DNA of 64,000 bases, from NCBI RefSeq assembly GCF_900107205.1, contig NZ_FNPC01000007.1:111658-175657 (forward strand). Reading direction: 5' to 3'. Of this stretch, positions 42,776 to 51,876 are shown one piece after another (positions within the stretch are counted from its first letter, which is position 1; every line of letters begins with the position of its first letter). The translations under genes and the position numbers were made by a program. This DNA comes from Halopenitus persicus. Lineage in GTDB: Archaea; Halobacteriota; Halobacteria; Halobacteriales; Haloferacaceae. The notes under the pieces are model-generated. The model made no database searches, was not told the DNA's origin, and saw only the letters and a program-made list of their open reading frames with translations.

Positions 42776-43920
42776 GCTTGATCATCCGGCCGAAGGGGGA
42801 TGTCCTCACCGTACTCGTCGCGGTAATCCTGAATCGTTATATCGTGGGTCTGGAGATGGGGCTCCGTGATGGCCTGATAGTATTCGCCGCACACCCGGCA
42901 CTGTACCATGTCTTCCGGCGCTGCTTCCTCTGTCTCCTCCTCTGCGTCCCCCGCTTCCGCCTCGTCTGTCGCGTCCACAGGACTGCTTTCTGCGTCCGGA
43001 GCCGTCGTTTCAACTTCGACCGGCTCTGTCTCTTCGTCCTCGGTACCGGCGGATTCTCCGCCAGCTTCGTCTGGAGGGACCGCTGCTTCCGCGTCTACGT
43101 CCGCTTCATCCTCCACGGGTTCGGCTTCCGCGTCGGCGGCGACTGCCTCGGCCGTGATCTCGTGGCCGTAGAAGTCACGGGCGAAGGCAGCGAAGGCGTC
43201 CTCAGTCGTTGCAAACTCCGCTCGAAAGTCGCCGATTTCCTGCTGGAAGTCATCGATCGCCTCGAGCAGTGCTTCTACCTCCTCGCCATGGAACTCCTCT
43301 CGGTACGCTGCGAAGGCGTCGGCGGTAGCGTCGAAGCTGTCGCGTTGGTCTGCGGTGGCAGCGTGGAATAGGGTGATCTCGGCATCGAAGTCATCAGCGT
43401 AGTCGTCAAATGCGTCGTGCACGGCGATGAATTCCGCTCGCAGGTCGTCGATTGCTGCAAACAACTCGGAGATATCACGGAGCGCAGCGACATCGGCTGC
43501 GAAATCGTTTGCGTATGCGTCGAACGTCTCGTGGGTTGTGTTCATCTCCGTGCGGAGCGCCTCAATCGCAGCCAGGAGATCGCCGATATCTTGTTTGTCT
43601 GCGACATCTGTCGAGAAGGTGTCAGCATACGCCTCGAACGCGTCCTGGAGTTCACGGATCACGTCCCGCTGGGCGTCAATATCGGCACGGAGGTGGTCAA
43701 CCTCAGCGGCGAACTCGTCACCATAGGTGTGAAATGCGTCTGTCGTGCTGGTCATCTCCGCCTGAACGTCGCCGATCGCCTCAACGAGGTCATTGACCTC
43801 GTCTTGTTGTGCCGCGACATCAGCTGCAAACTCGTCAGCGTATGATTCGAATTCGTACTGTGCCGCCGCGAATTCCTCGCGGGCCGTACTCATCTCGTCG
43901 CGTTTGTCTGTGACACTCAT
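42772..43920 (-). CDS. gvpC: GvpC, external strengthening protein of the gas vesicle
   Basis: A 382-residue protein, the same length as H. salinarum GvpC as I recall. Residues about 10-270 hold seven imperfect helical repeats of 32-40 residues with a recurring F-x-x-Y-x-D/x-F-A-x-x-V pattern (EFESYADEFAADVAAQQDEV, AFEAYADTFSTDVADKQDIG). An acidic Ala/Glu-rich segment follows and then the conserved C-terminal MVQCRVCGEYYQAITEPHLQ. It binds the outer face of the GvpA shell and sets shape and strength. The ATG at 43920 matches the known MSVTDKRDEMSTA start. It lies 90 bases behind gvpA. Confidence 0.97.
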   Translation of the reverse strand: MSVTDKRDEMSTAREEFAAAQYEFESYADEFAADVAAQQDEVNDLVEAIGDVQAEMTSTTDAFHTYGDEFAAEVDHLRADIDAQRDVIRELQDAFEAYADTFSTDVADKQDIGDLLAAIEALRTEMNTTHETFDAYANDFAADVAALRDISELFAAIDDLRAEFIAVHDAFDDYADDFDAEITLFHAATADQRDSFDATADAFAAYREEFHGEEVEALLEAIDDFQQEIGDFRAEFATTEDAFAAFARDFYGHEITAEAVAADAEAEPVEDEADVDAEAAVPPDEAGGESAGTEDEETEPVEVETTAPDAESSPVDATDEAEAGDAEEETEEAAPEDMVQCRVCGEYYQAITEPHLQTHDITIQDYRDEYGEDIPLRPDDQA

Positions 43921-44010
43921 GGGTTTAGTGTGTATCAAAGAAGGGTGTTAATGGTATGGTGTGCAATCTACTCACCTCTCTTACGCCGGGCCGAAGGGGA
44001 GGTCTGTGCG

Positions 44011-44241
44011 TCAGGCCTCGGGTGCCGCCTCGGCGCCGGCGGTAAGTTCGGCTTGTTCGATCTTGGCGATTTCTTCTGCGTAGTGGAGGAAGGTGTCCAC
44101 CGAGGCGGCGACGACCCGCGCCTCGACGGTCAGGATTTCGATGCCGACAAGCGACACGCGAGCCCACACGTCCACGACGACACCTTTGTCCAGTACGCGA
44201 TCCAGCACTTCTGCCAAGCCTGAGGAATCTGGCTGCGCCAT
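44011..44241 (-). CDS. gvpA: GvpA, major gas-vesicle shell protein
   Basis: The 76-residue structural protein forming the ribs of the gas-vesicle wall. [40 protein letters not shown] and [20 protein letters not shown] are present, and the whole protein matches the H. salinarum GvpA sequence as remembered. The ATG at 44241 is chosen on that basis; another lies 6 bases upstream. A GvpE-type promoter lies directly upstream. GvpA is normally the most strongly expressed gene of the cluster. Confidence 0.98.
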   Translation of the reverse strand: MAQPDSSGLAEVLDRVLDKGVVVDVWARVSLVGIEILTVEARVVAASVDTFLHYAEEIAKIEQAELTAGAEAAPEA

Positions 44242-44277
44242 TTGCATTCACAACTGTACTCGCCCGTCACAAAATAG

Positions 44278-44315
44278 TATGTATAGTTTCAGTAGTCGTT
44301 TCACCACCCGTTTCA
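44278..44315 (-). promoter_or_regulatory. gvpA promoter with GvpE-type activating sequence
   Basis: On the minus strand TGAAACGG (44308-44315) and TGAAACGA (44296-44303) are separated by four bases, matching the two-half UAS known for GvpE activation of Halobacterium gvpA. A TATA-like TATACATAC follows (about 44279-44287), placing the start about 20 bases before the gvpA ATG. It lies in the 196-base gvpA/gvpD intergenic region. Confidence 0.8.
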
Positions 44316-44437
44316 TCTCCTGTAATGAGTCGTACTTCTAAGTAAGGGGAGCATAAACATCTCTGTAAGGTCGGTATGCAAAGAAATCCTCACCTACCAG
44401 TCGTGAGTGCTCTCCCGCCAACGACTGGAGAAACGTA

Positions 44438-46048
44438 ATGAGTTCATTCAGTCCAGCTCAACCGCCCACAGACCACACCGGGCTCGCGCTGTTCCCGCGC
44501 GAGATCAGCCAGTTTTTCACGGGTGATACCGGGCAAACGCTCCTCGTCAACGGCGCACCAGGCACGGGCAAAACCTTGTTCACGATCCGCGGTCTCGATG
44601 TGTTGAACCGGGATGGTGATGTCCTCTACGTGTCCACACGCGTTGATCAGGAGACGATTCACGAGATGTACTTCGACGATCACTCCTCACTTGACACAAC
44701 CGCGATTCTTGACCTCTCCCAAGACCCATTCGAACTCCCACTGGACGTAGACGTTCCATTCGAGAAACTCGATCTGGATTCGCTCCTCGAATGGATCCAA
44801 GAGATCAATGCCGCGACCACGCAACTCACAATCGCATTCGATAGCTGGGAGCTCATCTACGAGTACTTGGCGACGCGCCACGACGACCCCCCTGACATCG
44901 AGACAGTGACGAATCAACTGGTCGTTCTTGCCCGCGAAGAGAACATTCGTTTGATGTTGGTGTCAGAAACAGCGGCGTCTGCATCGCTTGAATACATCGT
45001 CGATGGTGTCGTCACCTTGGAGGTTGAAGAGGACGACCGCGGCCGAACGCGTCGGCATCTTCGCTTGGAAAAGCTTCGGGGTGTTCGGATCGGTAACCGC
45101 TTACAGCCGTTTACACTTGCCGACGGCCAGTTCCAAGCAATCACGCCAGTCGAATTACCAACCATCCGAACAGGAACCGGGAATGGCACGTGGGAGCCCC
45201 TGTCGAATTCGAAGGCGAAATTCTCGACTGGCATCCGTGATCTTGACCGGATCCTCTCGGGTGGCTACAACCGCGGCAGCGTCGTTCATCTCGACCTCGG
45301 ACCCGATCTGTCTCGTGACGCGTGGAGCGTGTTGACGCTCCCGACGATTCGTAACTTCCTTGCTCAGGAGATGGGCGTTGCGGTTGTCCCACCCCGGGAG
45401 GGCAGTCCCGGCTTACTCCACAACGATCTCAATACGGTGCTCTCTCCACAGGTCTTCAATACCTACTGCCACGTGTTCGAAACATACGCTGGCCCCTCTG
45501 ACGATGCAGATCGGTACGACCAACTGGACACCGATGCGTCCGCTGCTGAGATGGCAGCGACAACCACAGCGGACGATGCAGCGACGCCGGCACATGAGAC
45601 AGATGAGCAGGCCGATGAGCCACGTTCGATGGATGCAGGTACAGGAGGTGACCAGTCGCATCCAATTGATGACGACCTTGAGTCACCCATAGAAGGCGGG
45701 CAACTCGCGTACGAGCCATACATAGCCTACATTGAACAGGTTCGAGCAGAAAGTGAAACCCCGTTGTTGCACGTGATCAGCATGGACACGGCGCAGGAGG
45801 CGTTCGAAACCCGGCTGGGTGACTTTGCGAATTATGTCGCTCTCCACAACGACCTGACACTGCTCATCACCAAGCCGGGTACTGAACTCCGCACGCGAGC
45901 GGATCGGGTTGCCGATATGCACTTCCGGCTGGAACGGTCCGGTGACGCCATCATCCTGTATGGCGAAAACCCGTTAACGCCTCTGCTCGGCATCGGCATC
46001 AACCAGTCAGAGTCGATCCCTGAAATCACGCTCACGGAGATGGTCTAA
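44438..46048 (+). CDS. gvpD: GvpD, repressor of gas-vesicle synthesis
   Basis: A 536-residue cytoplasmic protein, the usual length. The P-loop is [10 protein letters not shown] near residues 37-46, with a RecA/KaiC-like core ([30 protein letters not shown]). A second region contains [20 protein letters not shown] without a good P-loop. An acidic, variable insert lies at about 365-420. GvpD represses by binding GvpE and lowering its amount. It is divergent from gvpA and followed by gvpE after 2 bases. Confidence 0.97.
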   Translation: MSSFSPAQPPTDHTGLALFPREISQFFTGDTGQTLLVNGAPGTGKTLFTIRGLDVLNRDGDVLYVSTRVDQETIHEMYFDDHSSLDTTAILDLSQDPFELPLDVDVPFEKLDLDSLLEWIQEINAATTQLTIAFDSWELIYEYLATRHDDPPDIETVTNQLVVLAREENIRLMLVSETAASASLEYIVDGVVTLEVEEDDRGRTRRHLRLEKLRGVRIGNRLQPFTLADGQFQAITPVELPTIRTGTGNGTWEPLSNSKAKFSTGIRDLDRILSGGYNRGSVVHLDLGPDLSRDAWSVLTLPTIRNFLAQEMGVAVVPPREGSPGLLHNDLNTVLSPQVFNTYCHVFETYAGPSDDADRYDQLDTDASAAEMAATTTADDAATPAHETDEQADEPRSMDAGTGGDQSHPIDDDLESPIEGGQLAYEPYIAYIEQVRAESETPLLHVISMDTAQEAFETRLGDFANYVALHNDLTLLITKPGTELRTRADRVADMHFRLERSGDAIILYGENPLTPLLGIGINQSESIPEITLTEMV

Positions 46049-46050
46049 CA

Positions 46051-46626
46051 ATGGACGACCTGCTGGAGGAACTCACCGCGGACATCAACGCCGACGCCAC
46101 AATCTCGGTCACAGTATCCGATCTCGAATCGGTGATCGACTCCAACGGTGCATCAGTTCACGACGACCAGCCGCATGATGAGGGAGCGGCGCAACGGTAC
46201 ACGGATACGCCGCTGACTGATGACGCGGTCGCTACGATAGACGGGTGGCTTGACAATGACCAGCTGCACACGATCAGTGATGAGATCGTTACCGAACACA
46301 TCGACGCGATTCTCCTGCTCCTGATCGCTGCGCGCGATGGCGCCTGCGGCAAAGAACTGTTACAAGATATTCGGCGAGTGTTTGGGACAGACCTGAGTCC
46401 GGGCACAGTATATCCGCATTTAAGTGACCTTGCAGACGACGGTATTCTTGAAATGCAAAAATTGAGCAAGCGCAAAGTGTATCGCCTCCCCGATCCTGAC
46501 GCAGCATTCACCCGAGTAGACCACGCGGCCGATCAGTTGCTGCTGTTTTCGTTCGTCCTCAAGGCAGCCCTGACCGATTGCAAAGCCAATCAGTCACAAT
46601 CCCACCGGAGTGAGACCGATGAGTGA
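46051..46626 (+). CDS. gvpE: GvpE, transcription activator of gas-vesicle genes
   Basis: A 191-residue activator of the length known from Halobacterium. The central part resembles a PadR-like winged helix (LLLIAARDGACGKELLQDIR, VYPHLSDLADDGILEMQKLS). A basic segment KRKVYR is followed by a helix with leucine-zipper character (AADQLLLFSFVLKAAL). GvpE binds the UAS upstream of gvpA and gvpD. It overlaps gvpF by 8 bases. Confidence 0.95.
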   Translation: MDDLLEELTADINADATISVTVSDLESVIDSNGASVHDDQPHDEGAAQRYTDTPLTDDAVATIDGWLDNDQLHTISDEIVTEHIDAILLLLIAARDGACGKELLQDIRRVFGTDLSPGTVYPHLSDLADDGILEMQKLSKRKVYRLPDPDAAFTRVDHAADQLLLFSFVLKAALTDCKANQSQSHRSETDE

Positions 46627-47257
46627 GAACCTGTACACCTACGGCATCATCAAACAGCAAGACCTCGAATTAGATGTCGAAGGCGTCGCTGGCGCAGACC
46701 GGATTTACACGGTCGATTACAAGACGCTCTCGGCCGTCGTCTCCGAGATCGACACGACCGACCCCGAGCGCACCGACGAGGACGTGGAAGCGCACAACAC
46801 CGTGCTTCAAGAGGTGCTGGAGTACGACGGGGGGCACACCGTCGTCCCGATGAGTTTCGGGATGGCGTTCAAAAACGCGCGCACGCTGAAGGGCGTGTTG
46901 CGCGGGGCGCGACGCGCGTTGCGCAGTACGCTCAACGATATTGAGGGGACCGTTGAACTTGGGGTGAAGATACTTGCGCCTGCTGACGACGCAGTCCCTC
47001 AGGACGACGTCCAAGCCACCGTCACAAACCAGCTGGCAGACCTGAGCATCAACGAGACTGAGAACGATCTGTTCACCGACCGCCTGATCGTCAACAAGTC
47101 GTACCTCGTGGACCGCGATAAACGCGACGCCTTCGACTCTGCAATCGACGACGTCGAAGCGGAGCACGACGACCTGACGATCCAGTACACGGGGCCGTGG
47201 CCTCCCTACAATTTCGTGGACATCCACATCGGTGCGGAACAACAACAAGGAGGGTGA
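46619..47257 (+). CDS. gvpF: GvpF, gas-vesicle assembly protein
   Basis: A 212-residue GvpF/GvpL-family protein beginning MSENLYTYGIIKQQDLELDV. Family segments are VVPMSFGMAFKNARTLKGVL, ESINETEND-like LSINETENDLFTDRLI, and the C-terminal IQYTGPWPPYNFVDIHIG. GvpF binds GvpA and may prevent its premature aggregation. The ATG at 46619 matches the known N-terminus and is preferred to an in-frame start nine bases earlier. Confidence 0.96.
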   Translation: MSENLYTYGIIKQQDLELDVEGVAGADRIYTVDYKTLSAVVSEIDTTDPERTDEDVEAHNTVLQEVLEYDGGHTVVPMSFGMAFKNARTLKGVLRGARRALRSTLNDIEGTVELGVKILAPADDAVPQDDVQATVTNQLADLSINETENDLFTDRLIVNKSYLVDRDKRDAFDSAIDDVEAEHDDLTIQYTGPWPPYNFVDIHIGAEQQQGG

Positions 47258-47263
47258 CACTGC

Positions 47264-47515
47264 ATGTTCATCGTTGACGACCTCTTCGTGAGTCCGTTCT
47301 TCTCGTTGCTGGACATCCTCCAGACGATGGCGCTCAACGAGATGTACGACACCAAATCGATTCGAGACGACATCAAGGAGAACCAACTCCTGTACGAAGT
47401 CGGTGAACGGTCCGAGGAGGAACACCAGCAGCGCAAGCAAGAACTCGAATCGCAACTGGAGATGGCCGAGCAGATCCAAGAGCAGATGCGTGACCGCATG
47501 GAGGTCAAGAAATAA
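47264..47515 (+). CDS. gvpG: GvpG, gas-vesicle minor protein
   Basis: An 83-residue GvpG protein (MFIVDDLFVSPFFSLLDILQ, then a charged helix SEEEHQQRKQELESQLEMAE). The C-terminal half is predicted coiled coil. GvpG belongs to the accessory set needed for early vesicle nucleation, together with F, H to M. It overlaps gvpH by one base. Confidence 0.95.
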   Translation: MFIVDDLFVSPFFSLLDILQTMALNEMYDTKSIRDDIKENQLLYEVGERSEEEHQQRKQELESQLEMAEQIQEQMRDRMEVKK

Positions 47516-48063
47516 TGGTGCCCGACGAAAACGACGGCGCGCCCGACGACCAGCCGTCTCGGCCCAGCGGACTGCTCGACCAATTACGCACGCTCGTCGA
47601 GACGCTCGCCGACATCGAAGAGGAGGGCGGTCACCGACACGAGTCGGGCCGTATCGACCGCGGAAACATCCGAGTCAATTACGACTACGACGTTTCTATC
47701 GGGCTGGGAAAAGCAGACGGGTCGTCTCACGACGAGGGACTGTCGTCCGAACGGTCCCGTTCCGAACAGCGAACCGGTCAGCGAGGGATGACAGACGATC
47801 CGATTCACGTCGAGACCCGTGAAGGAACGAACGGCGACGAACTCGTCGTGATCGCAGATCTGCCTGGCGTGACGGACGACGACATCGACGTCGCACTCGA
47901 TACCGACGAGCAGGCACTCACGCTACAGGTCGACGACGACGTGGTCGAGCGAGTCGTGCTCGACCGGCCGGATGTGGCGATCACCGATATGACACTTAGA
48001 AATCAGATCCTCGAAATTCGGCTAACGCGAACATCGGACACCGATGGAGGCGAACCCACATGA
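47515..48063 (+). CDS. gvpH: GvpH, Hsp20-like gas-vesicle protein
   Basis: A 182-residue protein. The C-terminal half is an alpha-crystallin/Hsp20-like domain (ELVVIADLPGVTDDDIDVAL, LTLQVDDDVVERVVLDRPDV, NQILEIRLTR). The N-terminal half is polar and low in complexity. It acts as a chaperone-like assembly factor. It overlaps gvpG by one base and gvpI by 4 bp. Confidence 0.93.
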   Translation: MVPDENDGAPDDQPSRPSGLLDQLRTLVETLADIEEEGGHRHESGRIDRGNIRVNYDYDVSIGLGKADGSSHDEGLSSERSRSEQRTGQRGMTDDPIHVETREGTNGDELVVIADLPGVTDDDIDVALDTDEQALTLQVDDDVVERVVLDRPDVAITDMTLRNQILEIRLTRTSDTDGGEPT

Positions 48064-48482
48064 ACGACAAACAACAGCAGAAACACGAGCAGAAAGTACG
48101 ACAGGCACGGGTAAAGGCGCAGATCAACCGCGACAAGGCTCGGCGCAAGCTGCTTCGGCAGCGCGAGAAACTCGCCCGGCGTCGGACCCGCAACCGGAAA
48201 CAGTCGGAAACCCGGCGTGGCGATTCCGACGGCGACGATACCGACGGGGAGACGGTCGAGAATCCAGCGGGTCACTCGACGATGCCGTCTCAGAAGTCAA
48301 ACGCGGAGAACGCGGCACGCAACTCCCACTCGACCGTCCCGAAGACTCCGAAGTACTCGGATATGCCGGCTCGAGAGCGATTGTACGGCCGGCGGCTTCA
48401 CCGGAGAACGGCCGATGGAAACTCGGAGGCATCCGCTTCGTCGGACGAGAGTCCCACCGAGGATGAGGCGAACGATGAGTGA
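48060..48482 (+). CDS. gvpI: GvpI, basic gas-vesicle protein
   Basis: A 140-residue protein with a strongly basic first half (QQQKHEQKVRQARVKAQINR, KARRKLLRQREKLARRRTRN), unusual for a haloarchaeon but standard for GvpI, and an acidic C-terminus. GvpI pairs with GvpH in Halobacterium. Starts with ATGA overlapping gvpH and overlaps gvpJ by 8 bases. Confidence 0.93.
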   Translation: MNDKQQQKHEQKVRQARVKAQINRDKARRKLLRQREKLARRRTRNRKQSETRRGDSDGDDTDGETVENPAGHSTMPSQKSNAENAARNSHSTVPKTPKYSDMPARERLYGRRLHRRTADGNSEASASSDESPTEDEANDE

Positions 48483-48819
48483 TCCCAAACCGACGCGCTC
48501 GCAGGGCGACCTCGCTGAGATGCTGGAGATGTTGCTGGACAAGGGGGTCGTCGTCAACGCCGACATCGCGGTCAGCGTCGGCGACACGGAGCTCCTCGGC
48601 ATCGAGTTACGGGCCGCGATCGCTTCGTTCGAGACGGCGGCCGAATACGGACTCGAGTTCCCGACGGGGACGGATATGAAGCGCGTCGAATCCGCCGCGG
48701 ATATCTCACCGGACCAGTCCGACCCAGCGTCGGAAACCCAATCGGAGACCGAATCGACGAACCCACTGTCGGACGATTCGACGCCGACGGCGTCCACGTC
48801 GACGGAGGAGACCGAGTGA
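48475..48819 (+). CDS. gvpJ: GvpJ, GvpA-like minor shell protein
   Basis: A 114-residue protein with a GvpA-like core ([40 protein letters not shown]) and a Ser/Thr/Asp-rich C-terminal tail of about 45 residues. It is thought to form the conical tips or nucleate assembly. The ATG at 48475 was chosen because it gives the family N-terminus; the frame is open far upstream without meaning. Confidence 0.95.
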   Translation: MSDPKPTRSQGDLAEMLEMLLDKGVVVNADIAVSVGDTELLGIELRAAIASFETAAEYGLEFPTGTDMKRVESAADISPDQSDPASETQSETESTNPLSDDSTPTASTSTEETE

Positions 48820-48820
48820 G

Positions 48821-49162
48821 ATGGAACTAGGGCTTGACGGCGACGAGGACGACCTGCAAGGCGGGCTCACGGCGCTGGTCGTGACTGTCGTCGAATTGCT
48901 GGTCGAGGCCCTCGAACAAGAAGCCGTACGTCGGATGGAGTCCGGGTCGCTCTCGGAGGAGGAAATCGAACGACTGGGGCGACAATTACAGGCTCTCGAA
49001 GAGGAGCTTGAACGACTGAAACAGCAGGAGGACATCGACGCCGAGGTCTCCGAGTTCAAGGATGACCTCGACCACGTGATCCGCGACGCTATCGAACAGC
49101 TCTCCAAACACGAGACGCAGTCACGTCGCGGCTCGACGGAATCCCAGCGTGATAACGCATGA
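48821..49162 (+). CDS. gvpK: GvpK, gas-vesicle minor protein
   Basis: A 113-residue GvpK protein ([58 protein letters not shown]). The central helix is amphipathic and the second half coiled coil. It begins one base after the gvpJ stop and overlaps gvpL by 4 bp. Confidence 0.95.
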   Translation: MELGLDGDEDDLQGGLTALVVTVVELLVEALEQEAVRRMESGSLSEEEIERLGRQLQALEEELERLKQQEDIDAEVSEFKDDLDHVIRDAIEQLSKHETQSRRGSTESQRDNA

Positions 49163-50004
49163 CTGACCACCGTCCCAGCCCGGAAGAAGAGCAGACAGCG
49201 ACGAACGAGGAACGGACGATCAGCGACGGCCGCTATCTATACTGCGTGGTCGATACCACGTCGGCGGAACCGGCGACCCTGTCCACGACTGGCGTCGACG
49301 ACAACTCCGTCTACGTCGTTGAGGTCAATGGCGTGGGCGCCGTCGTCCACGATTGCGAGACGGTCTACGAGACGGAAGACCTCGAACAGGTGAAGCGATG
49401 GCTGCTCACACATCAGCAGGTCGTCGATGCGGCGGGCGACGCGTTCGGGACGCCGCTGCCGATGCGATTCGACACGGTCCTCGAGGGCGGTGATGCGAGT
49501 CTCGAGCGGTGGTTGGAGGGCCACTACGAGGGTATTCGCGACGAGCTAGCGTCGTTCACGGGGGTGTGGGAATATCGTACCAATCTGTTGTGGGATTCCG
49601 CTCCGTTCGAGGAGACCATCGCAGACCAGGACGACCAGCTCCGAGAACTACGACAGCGCAAGCAACAATCCGGCGCCGGGAAGCGGTTCCTCCTCGAGAA
49701 ACAATACGATCAGCGGCTCCAAGAGCTGAAACGGGAACGACAGACGGAACTAGCAGAGCAACTGGAAGAGGCTATCACTCCGGTCGTGAATAACCTGACC
49801 GAACAGGACACAAATACGCCGCTGCACGACGAACACTCGTCCGTCGAGAAAGAACAAATCGTGCGGTTCGCCGTTCTCGCGGACGAGGACGACGAGACCG
49901 CTCTCGGTGATCGATTGGATACAATCGTCGAACACGAGGGAGTAGAGATTCGATTCACGGGGCCGTGGCCACCGTACACGTTCGCGCCAGATATCGGTGA
50001 ATAA
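49159..50004 (+). CDS. gvpL: GvpL, GvpF-paralogous assembly hub
   Basis: A 281-residue GvpF/GvpL-family protein. It shows [20 protein letters not shown] near the N-terminus, a central [20 protein letters not shown], a long coiled coil ([20 protein letters not shown]) and the C-terminal [17 protein letters not shown] shared with GvpF. GvpL contacts many other accessory Gvp proteins in Halobacterium. The stop overlaps the gvpM start by one base. Confidence 0.95.
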   Translation: MTDHRPSPEEEQTATNEERTISDGRYLYCVVDTTSAEPATLSTTGVDDNSVYVVEVNGVGAVVHDCETVYETEDLEQVKRWLLTHQQVVDAAGDAFGTPLPMRFDTVLEGGDASLERWLEGHYEGIRDELASFTGVWEYRTNLLWDSAPFEETIADQDDQLRELRQRKQQSGAGKRFLLEKQYDQRLQELKRERQTELAEQLEEAITPVVNNLTEQDTNTPLHDEHSSVEKEQIVRFAVLADEDDETALGDRLDTIVEHEGVEIRFTGPWPPYTFAPDIGE

Positions 50005-50261
50005 TGGAGCCAACGAAAGACGAGACACACGCGATAGTCGAGTTCGTCGACGTGTTACTGCGCGAGGGGGCCGTGATTCAAGCGGATGTGATCGTGACGG
50101 TCGCCGACATTCCCCTGATCGGCATCAGCCTCCGGGCAGCAATCGCTGGCATGACCACCATGACGGACTACGGCATGTTCGAGGAGTGGGATGCTGCGCA
50201 TCGACAACGGCAGGGCGAAGCGTTCACGACCTCATCTCGCGCCGGTCAGCGAGAGGAGTGA
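50004..50261 (+). CDS. gvpM: GvpM, GvpA-like minor protein
   Basis: An 85-residue GvpA-like protein (AIVEFVDVLLREGAVIQADV, IVTVADIPLIGISLRAAIAG) with a short polar tail. It aggregates readily and interacts with GvpL. It is the last gene of the gvpD-to-M transcription unit; the following 490 bases lack gvp genes. Confidence 0.94.
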   Translation: MEPTKDETHAIVEFVDVLLREGAVIQADVIVTVADIPLIGISLRAAIAGMTTMTDYGMFEEWDAAHRQRQGEAFTTSSRAGQREE

Positions 50262-50750
50262 TTTGAGGTCGTATGGCACGAGAATACGACGTGTTGCGAA
50301 TATTGGGGAATAATGCACAGGTTCAGCGGAGATTCCTCACCCGTCTGAGGGTTCTCTTGCAGCCCTGCTCACGAGTGAACTCTTGGTTTCTCTCAGAACG
50401 CGAAGAAGAATTCAGTCATCACTGTCATCGCAGATGATCTCTCGGAACTCGTCGCCGAGGGTGTCGTGATTCTCGTGAAGGATTCACAATCGAAAAAATT
50501 GGCCCTTCTGTCGGTTGAGGCCAGAATGGAAGTGGTTTGGATGACAGACTGGCCTCAACTTCAGAGCGTTCAGCGGACTTCAAAGGTCTTCACCAATAGT
50601 CAATTACTACCACACTGTTCAGCTAGCAGACCTACGTACCGGCTGACTCAAACAGAGCGAGTTGAACCTACCCTCCTGCGAATTAGTTGTTGGCACGCTC
50701 ACGCGACCGAAAGACTGGAATCCTTCCAACCGAACGCAATTGGAAGGCTG
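50262..50750. other. Gap after gvpM with a short coding relic
   Basis: No credible gene. On the minus strand 50415-50475 reads LHENHDTLGDEFREIICDDS followed by DD and a stop, with no start and an upstream stop, probably the tail of a lost gene. Remaining frames have no family resemblance. Confidence 0.4.
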
Positions 50751-50897
50751 CTATATCTCATACCGAGCAACCTCGCGGCTCCCGCACTCCGAACACTGCT
50801 CGGACGCTGAAGAACCGCTGGCTCCACACCGGCGACACTCAAAAACCACCACAGACCCACTCGGAGACGAGAAAAACCGCTTCAAAACCCCGAACAT
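50751..50897 (-). CDS. 48-residue zinc-ribbon protein
   Basis: A very small protein reading MFGVLKRFFSSPSGSVVVFE, then CRRCGASGSSASEQCSECGS and REVARYEI. Cysteines 21, 24, 35 and 38 make a C-x2-C-x10-C-x2-C zinc ribbon of the type common among haloarchaeal micro-proteins. It starts 6 bases after the stop of another tiny zinc protein, so the two are an operon. Function unknown; such proteins have been linked to stress and biofilm phenotypes in Haloferax. Confidence 0.65.
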   Translation of the reverse strand: MFGVLKRFFSSPSGSVVVFECRRCGASGSSASEQCSECGSREVARYEI

Positions 50898-50903
50898 ACG
50901 GTA

Positions 50904-51041
50904 TTATTCTGGGTCGACGACGTCCCGGCAGTCAGGACATTCCGCCCACACACCCGACGTGTACTCGATCAAAACGTGGTACGACAGTATCTCACCACCA
51001 CAGTGCGGGCACTTACCAAGATGGCGATTCTGTGTACTCAT
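50904..51041 (-). CDS. 45-residue zinc-finger protein
   Basis: A small protein starting MSTQNRHLGKCPHCGGEILS with a second half WAECPDCRDVVDPE. Two C-x2-C pairs 24 residues apart form a zinc finger. The C-terminal CPDC-x-DVVDP style is seen in many haloarchaeal micro-proteins. The ATG at 51041 is preferred to one 48 bases upstream that adds a Ser/His/Pro-rich stretch. Function unknown. Confidence 0.65.
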   Translation of the reverse strand: MSTQNRHLGKCPHCGGEILSYHVLIEYTSGVWAECPDCRDVVDPE

Positions 51042-51278
51042 ATGAGTCGACAAGTGGAAACGAGGGGGGAGCGTGTGACTGGAGCTCAACCACCCCTACA
51101 ATCCCGTGAGAAGTGAAGACTACATATAACTCAGGGAACCACTGAACGTGGAACGACTGGTGGTATTCGGCTGGTTGACACTCACGGTCATTGGTGGAAG
51201 TAGCACTACGGAGGAGACTCACCACCCAAGTGGTACGTACAGATACCGCAGAGCACAGAGACAGACCGCTCCCTCCGT

Positions 51279-51818
51279 CTAATCCTCACTCTCGTCGTCG
51301 GTCTCCTCATCCAATTCAACAAGGTCGTCTTCGAGCCGTTTTCGGTGGGCTGCTTCCTGATCGCTCTCTGACGGTGGCTCAAGGCCCCCAAGGGCCTCCT
51401 CTGGTGGGATGGTGTCCTCAGGAATGGCGGGTGGGTTTCGCTCATGTTCGTAGCCGATGATCAACTTATCTCGATTGAGTCGCCCGATGAGTTGTTCGAT
51501 GTCGGTCGCGCGCTCCCGCTGAAGCCGCTGCAGTTTCCGGACTGTCTTGTCCACGTCAATCTCCTGAATACGGTCGTGGACGCGGGTCCCGACGCGCGTG
51601 AGTTCGTATCGTTTCTCCGTCCCGTGATCAGTCGGGCGATGCGTGATTTCGATTAACTCCTTCTCGACGCCGTCTTGGAGTCGTGTCGCGACCGTCGACG
51701 AACTGACCAGGACGGCGTCCTCGATATCCTGGAATGACGCACTCCCGCGCCCGATTTCGACGACGATTTCGAGTGCTCCCTTCGTTCGGAGAAACTCCTC
51801 GATGAGCCCGTGTTCCAT
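51279..51818 (-). CDS. wHTH regulator, paralogue 2
   Basis: A 179-residue protein starting MEHGLIEEFLRTKGALEIVV. The winged helix spans residues 1-90 (VLVSSSTVATRLQDGVEKEL, HRPTDHGTEKRYELTRVGTR), followed by a basic helix (KLQRLQRERATDIEQLIGRL) and an acidic tail. It is clearly paralogous to the protein at 35918-36454. Its promoter lies between the arms of an inverted repeat, suggesting self-regulation. Confidence 0.75.
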   Translation of the reverse strand: MEHGLIEEFLRTKGALEIVVEIGRGSASFQDIEDAVLVSSSTVATRLQDGVEKELIEITHRPTDHGTEKRYELTRVGTRVHDRIQEIDVDKTVRKLQRLQRERATDIEQLIGRLNRDKLIIGYEHERNPPAIPEDTIPPEEALGGLEPPSESDQEAAHRKRLEDDLVELDEETDDESED

Positions 51819-51836
51819 TGCTAACGAAGCAATGGC

Positions 51837-51876
51837 ACTCCAAGAGTATAAATCAAACTAATTATTGACTTGGAGT
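51837..51876 (-). promoter_or_regulatory. Inverted repeat flanking the promoter of wHTH paralogue 2
   Basis: ACTCCAAG at 51837-51844 is complementary to CTTGGAGT at 51869-51876, with 24 A+T-rich bases between. A TATA-like TTTATA on the minus strand (51847-51852) lies inside, about 30 bases from the ATG. Binding of a dimer to both arms would cover the promoter. Confidence 0.55.

Noticed and set aside
42772..43920. Periodic repeats that could suggest a tandem DNA repeat or CRISPR-like array
   Set aside because: The periodicity is in the protein: imperfect helical repeats of GvpC. The DNA repeats are degenerate and continuous with the reading frame, without spacers.
50466..50810. Plus-strand frames after gvpM
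   Set aside because: They overlap the better-supported minus-strand zinc-ribbon gene and have no recognisable motifs.
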